Shown here in pieces: positions 1 through 12,500 of a DNA stretch of 64,000 bases (positions are counted from its first letter, which is position 1; each line of letters opens with the position of its first letter). Source of the stretch: Arctopsyche grandis (taxonomy: Eukaryota; Arthropoda; Insecta; Trichoptera; Hydropsychidae); NCBI RefSeq assembly GCF_051622035.1, contig NC_135357.1, positions 19,527,256 through 19,591,255 on the forward strand, written 5' to 3'. Under the pieces are notes generated by a model. That model ran no database searches, was not told the DNA's origin, and saw only the letters and a list, made by a program, of their open reading frames with translations. A program made the position numbers and the translations under genes.

Positions 1-103
1 ATAGGTAAATCTATTATAATATATATGTACGTAATATTAACATTCCACTAAAAAATTGGAATATAAATAATTAATGGAATTTTAAAATTTAATATAGATT
101 ATA

Positions 104-109
104 TTTATT
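104..109 (-). terminator. Poly(A) signal AATAAA overlapping the huntingtin stop codon
   Basis: The minus strand reads CACAATAAATAT across the stop: the TAA stop codon lies inside AATAAA. If this hexamer is used, the 3' UTR would be only about 10-30 nt. No second perfect AATAAA is seen on the minus strand in the 104 bases left before the window edge, but a longer UTR could end outside the window. Confidence 0.4.
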
Positions 110-569
110 GTGTTACGTTCTTTTTTTCGTTTAGAGACAATAGCAGGTCGCCAAGTAGTTCTTCACTGGCACAAATAGATTTTAATTTTTCTAATTGAGA
201 TTTTGTAAAATTAGAATGCATGGCACCCAAACAAAGAAGACGCATATCGTTGTATGTCATTTTTTGCATGCGAGAAGTTTGCGGCGATTTTTTAGGTTTC
301 ATCGAAAGTATACTCTCAATTGCATCATCGAAATTTTGGGATTTTCGTTCAATCGGAATGCTAGTGATACATCCCATTTTGAGCATATGGTTTACGACTG
401 GTGCCATCAATCTAATGAAATCATTAGAACTTGCGCAACTTATCAAACACAGTAAACAGAACGGAGTCAAGCTTGATGAAACCTTTCCTTTGAGTAAATG
501 CCCCACGACATCAAACAGCCAACCATTTAATATTGCAAGTTGATCATGAGAAATTGAAGTTTCAAATAC
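105..569 (-). CDS. htt: Huntingtin terminal exon
   Basis: Starts [17 protein letters not shown] and runs through [19 protein letters not shown] and [10 protein letters not shown] to a TAA at 107-105. Human counterparts are VFQTLHSTGQSSMVRDW, LSCFFVSASTSPWV and LPHVISRMGK. The exon extends about 70 residues beyond that block, comparable to the human C-terminus, so the gene is complete at this edge. Confidence 0.93.
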   Translation of the reverse strand, partial: VFETSISHDQLAILNGWLFDVVGHLLKGKVSSSLTPFCLLCLISCASSNDFIRLMAPVVNHMLKMGCITSIPIERKSQNFDDAIESILSMKPKKSPQTSRMQKMTYNDMRLLCLGAMHSNFTKSQLEKLKSICASEELLGDLLLSLNEKKNVTQ

Positions 570-3500
570 CTACAAAGTTTTATATATTGGAACGATTATT
601 AGAAAGTGCATCGAATAATAATTGATTGAACTATAAATAGTTTATTACCTCAAACACAACGTTTGCCAACAATTCGGCATAGCTTGGAGCTAAATTTAAT
701 CCAATGCTACCCCTGGTAAGTGCAACATGTTTATCGATATAACAATTATCAGCCCATCGACAGCAATCCAGAAATTCTTGAACAACTTTATTTAACACAG
801 CAGCTGGAGGTAGGAAACTTCGCAAGCAATGTGTGATTGATGAACAGATATTTTTAGAATGTGAGAGGGGAGACAGCGAAGTTGATCTTTGAAGACATGC
901 AAATGTTTGTAGGTGTACTAATAATTGTTCTGGTTCTAAAGTATTTTCCGACGACTGAATATCACTACCTAAAACCAATAATTTTGATGAAAAAAAAATA
1001 CATAAATATTTTAAAAAATGAAAACAAAAAGTTAATCATATACTTGTGTATATTTGCGTTAATAAGAGTGGAAGTAAATGGTAGCATTCTTCGGGTTGCG
1101 TGTCTAAAATTTTGAATATTGCAGTTTTGATTTCGTTAGCTGAAGTTGGACCTTTTATCAACGTAGTTTGACATATTCCCTACAAAAACATTTTAAAAAT
1201 TAAATTGTATTATTAACTATAATAAAAATATGATGTATTGATTATTGCCTTACCTTTAATAAAAGATTAAAGCAGAAATGATTTGGGTTGTTAAAGCAGA
1301 AATCTATAGCAGTTTTATATAATTCATTGTTACCATACTTTACAAGTGCGAAAAGCGCAGTCCAACACAAAGACTGCTCATTAAATGACACTCTAAAATT
1401 ATTAAAAATTATATTACATACAATGTTTTGTTTTTTACAAATTCCAATTTATAATTACAATACTTACACAGAATATGGAACTAAATGTGGTTTTATAGAG
1501 GTTAATAATTGTATTTCCAACATGGCAGTTGACTGTTCATAGCCGACTCTGATGGAAGGGTCCATAAATATAAAAGATAAATCAGTTGATCTAGTTAAAT
1601 ACATAATTGCTGAATGTAAAGCTGCAATGCGGATCGGAGCAAAAGATGACGACAGAGCAGCTGTCAACTGATTTACGTCAGGAATTTCCTTAAATTGAAA
1701 CATAACAGTAAATAAAAATGAAAGAAGCCCATTATAATACGATATTTTTTAATACAACTTACATTGCCCAAAACGCAGTTTACTTTTGCTTGTCCTAATA
1801 ATATATACTGTTGGGTGAGAATATCAGATGTTTCAGATGAAATATTCAAGTTTGATAGTTGCTGGGACAACCATTGCCATTGCAACTTTGAAGTGAAAGT
1901 ATCACTTATGTTGACAATGCAACATAATAAAGCACTACGTGCACAAAGTCCCCAATCAATCTAAAAAAATGATTTTTTAAATTTTATTTATCATAAAGGA
2001 AAGTCGTATAATATGTACATACCTAAGTACTTTTATATACCTGAGGTAATACTTGTGAAGCTATATCTATTAAAAGATGAACGCAACTATTAATATCTAT
2101 TCCAGATAGCTGCAATTCTTTTTTGGATTGACTAAGAGCGTTTTGCACTTTAATATCGGGTGTTTCGTTTAATCCTGAAAAAAGTATTTTAATTTAAACA
2201 TAATATATGTACATTAGTATTTATATAAAAATATCAACATCATTAAACATTTACATATAAAAATCAATACATACCTGCCGCATGTCTCAAATACTCTATG
2301 CTTACTTGAGAATAATTATAAGAACTACAATTTCTAAACGGAACTTTTTCCAAATTGGTATCACTAAATAATTTATCATACATGTTGCTATCAAATGCCA
2401 CCTGTTTCAATCTTTTTGTGCTAAAAAATATAATTGTTTCTATGTTATATATGTAATATCTAAAATTTTATTAAAAATATGTATACATGTGAGTGTGTTT
2501 TACCTTGGACTGGCTAACGGTGGATCTCTACCACAATAATTGTAATTGGCCATTAATATCATTTGCATCATTCCCCTGACTGCCCAATGTGTGCCATTAC
2601 CTTGAAGAGCACTCAAAAATGTTACCCATATTTCTTCGAAGCCTTTTTTGGACGTCCAACCAATCAAGTTTACTCTAAAATATTTAAAAAAAAAATACAA
2701 AATTAATAAAATAATGAGTATTTAAAAATGACCCAAATCAAGTACCAATATTAACCTAAAAAGGAACTGTTCCAATACATCCATATCTTGCAAAGAATCG
2801 ATAGGTATAGCAATTTCTGTTTTTAGTAATCTGTCCGGTTTGATGGAATCCGTTTTTGAAGGATTTCGAGAATGCGTACTTGGTATATCAATATTTGATG
2901 GATTTTTATTTTTCAATGGTAAAATAACGTCTTCAAAAAGCTGTAAGTCTCCCCATGCTAATGGAGGTATCAATGTAAAGGAACTAGCAAATTTACACCT
3001 GTAAAATTTCAAACAAAACTTAGGAATATTATTGAGTATTGAATTGTAGAATAAATATGTGATAAATTATTTTTACCTGCAAAGCTTGACCAATAAATTT
3101 TCTAAACTACTCTTCATTTGGAATGATATTATATTATCACGTCGGCTACTAAACTTATGAGAACAATTATTTTGCCAATATTCTACAAGTGTGAGTAACT
3201 TGTCACACGTAATTGCAGTTTCTAACGTAACTTCAGAAGTTTCTTTTTCAGAAACATTTCTTAAAAATGTAATGGGTAATGTGTTCTGAAACAATATATT
3301 AGAGAATAAACATATTATGATATTTCTGCAGAATATTATAATATATTTATTTACCTTCAAAATATGTGACATATAATTATAAAAGCAATTGATAGTGGAC
3401 AAAATCCTAGGCAGATTATCTTCAGTGTTCAATTCTTTCCATATAGAATTAATAGCAAAGCATTGGGATGCATTGTTTATGCACAAATCAATCATATGAT

Positions 3501-6500
3501 CAATATGGTTTTGATTACTTTTAAATGAGCCGTTGGAGTCTATTTGTAATGGTTCGCCATCTTGTTTTATTAAATATGATGTATATTGAAGTGAAATAAC
3601 TGAGAATAGCATAAGGTTATTTGATAAGCTTTTAGACAAAAATAAATCCATTATTTTGTCGACGGCATCTGGATCCATTTTGTCTAACATCATAGTGATA
3701 GTTTTTAAGCATTGTAAATAAGCTCTCACTAAATTTTGTACCAGAGCCAAAAGTTGATGAAACACATTATCTCTGAAAACTAAATAGCATCGCTTCGTGT
3801 ATTTATCCATAGTTTGGTATTCTTTCAAATTTCCCATTTCAAATTGACTTAGAGGTCTAGTGTTCTTAGGAAACAAAGACACAACAGACTGCAGCATTTT
3901 TTGGAAATGCTTCAGTGATAAAGAAAGCAACGGTGAGAATTCCGGTATAATAATATCCATTTTTTCGTCCTCGATAAAAGTTTCGATTTTTATAGATTCA
4001 GTATTTTTATCAACAGGATTTTCTATTGAAACAAAGAATCGAGATTGTTTCCCAATTCCTCTTAATTTTGCAAAATCCTGAAATATATTTGAATCCAGAA
4101 AACTATCTTTTATAATATATTCTCCTTGTTCAGAGACTTGTCTCTTAATTTTTTCCCTCCGAGTTTCAATTTTAATGTATTCTTGTTCTGAAACTTTATT
4201 TATAAGGTCTTTTACAAACATGTCAATTCCTAATTTGAATGTTTGCTGTATGATTTCACTGTCAAATTCTGTTGAATTAAATATGGAACTGAGCTCTTCA
4301 ATTGACAAGGATTTAAGGACCTTAGCTATAGCTGCATGCCTTCCGAAATTTACATGACCATTTGAGTACTTGGAACATCTGAAATTAAATTAAGAAATAA
4401 ATGAGCTATTAAAAATGACTCTAAAAATACGTCGAAACACACCTGTTTTTTATCTGAGTAAAAAACCATTCGGCATCCACGGAAGTAGTTATTATATTTT
4501 GTGGATTGATATGTCTATCCAACGGAATATCCAATGGAGATAAATTATATATGCACGAAGCAAGGTTATTAAGTTCATCTACCAGGTTCGGATACCTATA
4601 AAATACAAGTTACTATAAAATACAAATTTTCATGTACAAATTAAAAGTAAAAATTGGGAAAGTACCTCTTGTCTACTCTATCTTTGTGTAGCATTTCCAT
4701 CGCCATTTGCAAATCGTCTAATGGAATTTGGCTATTGGCCTCCTCAATTGTTAGAGATGATATATATTGACAACGTTTGATAGCTAGCTTTATGAAGTAT
4801 GAAGAAATGGATACATGTATGCGTCCAACAAAACGACATATGCAGAAAAGCAAAGATCCAGATTGACTCATATGGCAGTTGGAAAGTATTTTATAAACAT
4901 TAACTCCATATGTACCCTAAAAATGTAATTTAAACATTTAACAAAAACATAATATGTATGTATTTATAAACCCTAATGAGGAATGAAAAAAAACCTTTAT
5001 ATGCGGTTGACATCTAGCAGCAATGGCTTGCAATAAAAGACCAGAAGCACTGGTATTTTCATTAATCTTTACAACAAATTCTTTAACTATAGATTCATCG
5101 TAGTATCTCACGAGAAAATGAATTCGATTGACCAAAAGCCATGTGAGATTAATAACTTCATCCAGTCCATTATCGACCTAGAATATTTTTTAAAAAATCA
5201 TTTTAAGTTCAAATTGACATTCAGAATTCAAATTGAATAATTATAATATACTTACAAAATGTTCACACAGCGTTAAAAAGCATCCCAGTTGTAATATGTC
5301 ATTATGTAAATTTCTATGATCTTTTTCACCCGGCATTGTAGAGCTTTGTAAAAAGTTGAGTAGTGAGCCCCAAAATTTTTGTTCAATAAACTTCAACCTT
5401 ACAAGAAGATGACACCATTGAATAGCAAGTAAAGGTTGAATCCACGACAATTTGGTACACACATTGGCCAATCTTTTTAATGGAATGTTTTCTTCGGGGC
5501 TATACAGCCCTGTGTTCAAACCACTTTGTTCGTTTTGTAAAACGGTTTGAGCAGTCTTAGCCAAAAGCGGAAATCGGCATCCATCTGCAATTTTTAATAC
5601 AAAAAATGAAATTTCATTATAACAGTATTAGCCCAATGATGTCCACATATCAACTGTTTTTAGAATTTGATTATTAATCGATTTTTTTTCTACATGCAAT
5701 TGAGTGAATGAGAAATCAATGAAAATATATTACAGTTAATGTTTGGACACCATACAAGTAAAATTACATCTTCAATTAACCTTTTAAATATAATATGTGC
5801 TTTACTTGACATATAAACCCAATGGTTAATTTATACCAAAATGATAAATTAGTATCAGATTTCTTATTTTCCATTATCATCAAATCATTTTTAGAGCAAT
5901 TTTCGATTTCTAAAAGTGTATATGTAATAACTCTGAACAAAAATCGCACAAAAATTACATCAGGTGATAAATTTGCACAATTTTCATTGACTGTTTGAAC
6001 ATTTAATGGATCAATCTCATCTTGTGAATTGAAAAAAATAGCTGCTGGTGATATGTGAGATGTTTTTAGATAGTTTAATGAAAGAAGTATTTCATTTTCA
6101 GCTAAATTGTAAATTATTTTTCTTAAAAATAGTAATATAGTTGCCAACCACCGCTCTTTACTTTCTAACGTAGAATATTCCTAAAAATATACAAATAATT
6201 ATATTTCTGTTATATTACATACACTAAATCGTAGCCCAGAAAAAAATTATGTATTACATGATTAGGTGGCTTATCAAACATTATCCTTAGAACCGCTTCT
6301 ATTTTGGATTGATCAAATAAAATTTCCCTATGTATGCAATCAAACAATTTATCTACCAAAACAAAATTTTCGGAACAATTAAGGTTTATGGTTTTTTGTT
6401 TTAATAATTGAAATAGTGTATCGCATGCTAGTTGAGACAGCTTCATATGACTCTCTGGATGTTCTTCTGAGAATATTAGAACCGTCGATATGAGTTTAAT

Positions 6501-9500
6501 AACCTAAAATAAAAATAGAATTACAATCAATTATCAAACAATGAACTGAAAATAACTAATATATTTAGATTAAATTGTCAAACCTTCGTATCTCTCATCA
6601 TTTTTTGTAACATAGCAAAAAGAACTTCTTTAGTAACTTGCATTTCTTGAACCTGTTGTCTACTTTGGCCAGGAATTTGTTGTTGAGATACAAAAACCTT
6701 GTATGCCAAAGGATGTAAAGATTGAATACATTCCGTGTAAACTTCACTTGCCATCAGTCCATCACAGAGTTGAATTAACTGTGAATAAAAAAAATCGGAT
6801 GTGACCTTATCAGCTCTAAGTTAGTACATAAAGAATACAAATATATGTTTTCAGCTTGATACGTTCAGGGGTGTGGAAAGAATAGTGGCCTTAGTGAAAA
6901 TAGTGAAAAAATCCCACGTCCAGTTTATTAAATTCAGTGATTTTTTTTTGTTTTCATCACATTAATACAAGAATAATACATGATTGTTTTCGGGAAGAGC
7001 ACACATGTTTAAAGGGTCGAAAAAAATAGTGGAAGAAAAATCGAACAAGAGTAAACTGCCTCTTCCGGTAGACGGATGCTTACTAAATTTTATACATTAC
7101 TTGGTCTTAAGCTTAAACTTATAGATATGAAATTTCAGTCAATAAACCAAAAGGTTTCTGAGAAAAACATAAATAACCTCAGTTCTCTAGAACAAAAGGA
7201 CTATTTCCGGTTCAGGTAAAAATATTAGGGTATAAAATTTATAATTTCTATTACATGTAAAAATATTTCAGTTAACGGTTTGGGAGATAATTGAATAAAA
7301 AAAAGAGGACACCTATATAGAGGTACCACTTCCGTCAACTAAAAAATTTGAAAAAAATTTATGTGGTATCGATAAGAATTTCAGTAACCGATACTTAGTT
7401 TCAGTTTGATAGGACTAACAGTGTTCAAAAATTTCCAAAAAACACGGATTTATATTTTTTCTATATCATGCACATATTTTTTCTATATCATGAAAAAGTG
7501 ATCAGTGATCGATTCTGAATTCGAATTAGTCAATATCTCGAGTTCGAATTTTCGAATGATCACAAAACTTCATCTATTGTTACTACGTACATATGTAGAT
7601 AAAGTAAAAATATTATAAGTTCGTGCGTATTTCACATACAAATTCTATTGCATAGTATGTACATATAATATGTATGTACGTATGAAATTTTGCAAAATTT
7701 TAAAAGCTAACAAACCTTTGGAATATCCATGAGCTGTTTTGTATGATGTTCAGCAGAAGAAAGGTGAACCAAAAATGTAAAAATACATCGAACAAGTTCT
7801 CCACAATTACTGCAACAGAGTATAAAAAATGTGTAAACAAAAAATTGAAATTCGAATTAATTGTATTAATAAAACTTCATGCTAACAGAATTTCCAAATG
7901 TTCTATGTTTTCAAGTTGTTTCAATACAAAATCAATAAAAACACGGTCGCTGTTTAAAAAACAGTAATTAATTCGCAGCGCTAGAAGTTGATTTAGCAAT
8001 TCCAAAACTTTACATTGCATTGATCTGTTATTCTGAGTTGTGTAATTCTAAAAAGAATAAAAATATGAAACAGTAGATATTATGCAATAAAGTATTTATT
8101 TATTATGACTAACTTAAATACCTTGAGAGCTTGTATCACAATGGGTTCCAAAAGTTTTATATATTTAGCGAATTCGTGTTTGTGCGTAGTCCATTCTTTA
8201 TTAACATTATGTTTATTATAATTTTTGATACTCAAATAACAATCTCTTTCTGACTGTAAATGAGAATTTTTACCAAAACCTTCTGCAATTCTATGATTTA
8301 AATTATTTTCACCAGGATCACTCAGATGGGTAAAAAGCTTATCATTATAATTCATTATCGAGTCAAAGCTCACACAGCTATTACAGTGTGCCAACAAAAC
8401 ATTTTCATAGAATTTATATTTTTTTAACTCTCCATAATCGTCCCATTTATTTTTTTCGCATATATTTTCTGACTCATTGAAATACAATTGTAAACTATTG
8501 CACTGTGAAGTCATATTGATAGAAAAAAGGCATCTGAGTAATTGGGTTACACACGCCACAGATTTATCGGGTTTCAGAGGAAGCAAACCCTTCAAATAAA
8601 ATAGAATTTCTTCGGCGACTCTGCCAGCTTCTTTTTCTGACATAACCTCTAATTGTATAGCAAGACTGTCTAGTGTTTTAGAAACAAAGTTAAGAAACAC
8701 GCTTGAAGATGGATCAATTGTTACCTGAAATTAATAAAAAAAAAACTTTAAAAACAACGAAAAATATAAAAATTCAATATGAATTATGAATTATTATTAT
8801 ACACACTTTATGAGTAGAAAATGCAGATTTCAAATTGCCATATAGCTTCATAAGAGTGATATCATTTATAAAATAGCCTACTGGGATAACATTCCCTGTG
8901 GTCGAATTATACTGAAATCTTCTTCGTTGACTTGCTTTATCATCCGATGATGGAATATCATAGTTTGGAGAAATACTCCTCTTATGATTATCTTCACCTA
9001 TAAATATTTTTACTATAAATAACATGTATAAAAAATGTATCAAACAGTAATTTGTAAAAATCAAACCAGATTTTCTTCTAATCGGGCTTGGCGGTATTAT
9101 TCCAGTTCTATGTTGTATAACCACAGGGGAAACGTCTTGAATTATATGAATAAAAATATTTAACAGTTTGAGTGTTAGCTTGAGAAGGTTTTCAGCTTTG
9201 GAGGAAAATGTTCCTGAACCTAAGTGATTCCAAGATTTCTGATACGTTTGATCTTTTGAAACATCTAATTTAGATGGCTGTTTGATATCACTATTGTAGT
9301 TTTTACATATGACTTTCCAAGCTTCGACTGAAAATAATCATAAAAAAATATTTAAAAAACATGTATCACATAATTGTTAAATTAAATAGAAAATAATTTT
9401 TACCTGCGTATAGTTGGGAAGTAAATTCTAAAGTAGTCTCAAAGCATGACAGTGATAGTGTCCTATATTCCAATAACTCGAGTGATAAATCTAGCAAGCC

Positions 9501-12500
9501 CAATCCAGAATAAGCGTGAAAATATTTGGTTGGAGGATATTTGAGACTAATATCTAATAGAGATTCTAAGCATCCTTGCTGTTAAAATATGATAAAAAAA
9601 ATTAGCACTCATAAATCATTAACAGCACATACATATTTATGTATATAATTGATCCTCACCGTAAAGTATTTACATTGGGATGTCATCAAGTTGTTACATA
9701 AAATATGTACAATACATTTTAAATTAGAATACAATAAATCACTACTAATTAAATGTGTACTTCCTTGTGTTCCATTTAATTGTTTTAGTGGTTCTGGTAG
9801 AATTGATAAGACAAAAGAATGTTTGAAATCTGATAATAACTTTGTATTTTGTTTGAAATTAATAAATAACGTTTCTTCGGTCTGTTCAATGACTAGATTT
9901 GTGAGTATATTTGATGCATCTAAATTTATTGGTGAAAATAGACATGATGGCAATCTGAAATATATTAAAAATATAGCTAATTGGCACTAACAATGAATAC
10001 TTGGCAATAATAAAATAGGTACTTAGCATAATAGCATACTTAGTAATCGCATCAACAGCTGCTTTTCTCACTCGTTGATCTTGATCACTCAAAAGATTAA
10101 TCAATATATCTAATATTCTAAAACCTCTTGATGACCAATCGGGTATCAAAATATTAAGTCTGAAATTTTTGATAAAAAAATAAAGTAATTAAAATATATA
10201 TTATTGGAAATATATGTTGATTAATATTACAAAATACCGTTGATAGTCTAATTTTTTGTAAAAATGGCAAAGATTCACTTTGCATAACCAGTATGGATTT
10301 TTTTCAACATGGCGTAGATTATTCAATATTTCAACAACGGATCGTTGATGACTGTTACAAATGGAATCAATGCATTTTTCAAGAGCCATAATAGCATGAT
10401 TTACACATGAATGGATGGTATCTGTCAAAGCCTAAACAAAAGTGAAAATCTTCATTACATTTTGGCAAAAAAAAATAAAAAAAATAGCATATTAGATAAA
10501 CAAAACGTACTGTTACTATAATATTCAACATATTTTCAATGGTCATACTATTAGCGATAGTTTTAGACACGTGACTCCAAGACTTCCACTTTTGATATTC
10601 TCCCGATGAAGCGTTGAAAACAGAATTCAAAAAACTGCCAATACAGACTCTAATTAAACCTCTAATTTGAGGATCAGGGTGATTTTCAAATAATAATATT
10701 AATTCAGAAATATGCTGGTTTGATGGTTCGGCACTTAAATGTTCTGAAAATGTTCCTTTTTCAACTTGATGTATTTCATCTTCTTTTGTGTGTGATTCTA
10801 GCTTTTCAGCAATAATCGAAATATCCATTTTGTTGTTATTGGATTTATCAGATTCGTTTGAAATTTGTTTATCATATTTTATTATATTTTCTTGCGAAAC
10901 AAACATACCTTGAATCATCTGTTCTAGGTTGAAAGTTTTAGATTGTTTCCTTTCAATTTCAGTTGGAATTGTTTGATTATCAATACTAGTAGAAGATTCT
11001 CCAAAATGATCGAAAATCATTTCTAAATCTAGACTAGATGTTAAAGGATCTATGCTAGTAGTAAGCAAATCAGTAGAAGCAGGATAATTGGATGCTGTAG
11101 TGTTGCTGCCCATGGTAAAGTTACTAGTTGTCATACCCAAATTGATACTATCCCCACTCATACAACTTGAAACCATTTGATTGTTGAGAACATTATTAGT
11201 GGAATTTTGTTTACTATCAAGTATGTTACTTGGTATTCCTGCTAAAGAGCTACTTTCCATGCTATCCTGAATAGTTGCCTTATATTTGTCTCGTTTTTGA
11301 GTAGCGGAAGGAAGATGACTAGTACCAGATTTATTACTTCCTGTTCCACTAGTTTGACTCATCATATCGATACTTTTGGTCAAAAGTTCTTGTCCAAATG
11401 AATCAGTTAATGATTCTTGATAACAAACATTGCGTTCCAAAACAAAATCATTCAATTGTTCATTGTTTGATGAACTACTTTGTTCAGAATTACCTAGAAA
11501 TATGAAATTATATATATGTAGGTACATACATATATGTATGTATATAAAAATTTCAATTTTTAATCAAATCTGTAAACGTATATTATCAAATTGGTAATTT
11601 CTAAATACATAAACGTACATAGTTTTTTACTATTTAATAATGTTTATAAACCTGATATATTATGTTGAGTGCTTTCATTTTGTATTCCCAAATACATTGT
11701 GAATATTTCAGGATATATATCAAGTATAGACGTCAAACAACACAGAGCAGAAGCTTTAACAGAAACTCTTACAACTCGATCAGATATAGTATGATCTGTA
11801 ATTTAAAACCGATTTTCAATACCCATATTTAATATTAATTATGTTATTATATTAAAATCAATATTTGGATATCCAACTACCTGGATATCCAGTCAATAAA
11901 AATCTGCTTATTAATAACCGAGCACAATATTTAAGAGGTACATCACTATCAGAAAATGTCCCAATGTTTATCTGTAATTAAGAAGCAAATATAAATTTAT
12001 TTGTTCAAAAAAAGTTTTGAAAATTCTCAACGTAAATTAACCTTTTGATTAATTTCCTTGGAAAGCTGAAAATTATCTAGTTCTTCATTATGTTGAGAAA
12101 ATTCTTTTTCTTCGACTTCCTTATCATCATTTTTTTCAGAAAGTTTTTCTTTCACATACATAGAGAACTGTTCATTTGTCATTATTTCTGAATTAAATTC
12201 ACTTATCATTGATTCACACGGAGAATCTGGAGTGTGTATACCCTACAAATTAAGATATTGATTTTTACGTTTTTTTTCTGGCATAAATATGAAATATAAT
12301 ATGTATTTTCATTGAAAATAAGTCAAAACCTTCATATGCAAATCTTCCATACTTCTATGGGGTGTCTGATTTTGTGATATGCTACCAATATATAAAGGTC
12401 CTCGAAACGTTAAAATTTCACTTTGCTCACTAATTAAAACATCGTCTGAAATATTTGCCATTGATGACGCTGTCGACATTATTGACTGTACCATGCTAAT

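Noticed and set aside
220-543. Plus-strand frames over the huntingtin terminal exon
   Set aside because: Antisense of an exon whose minus-strand frame aligns with HTT.
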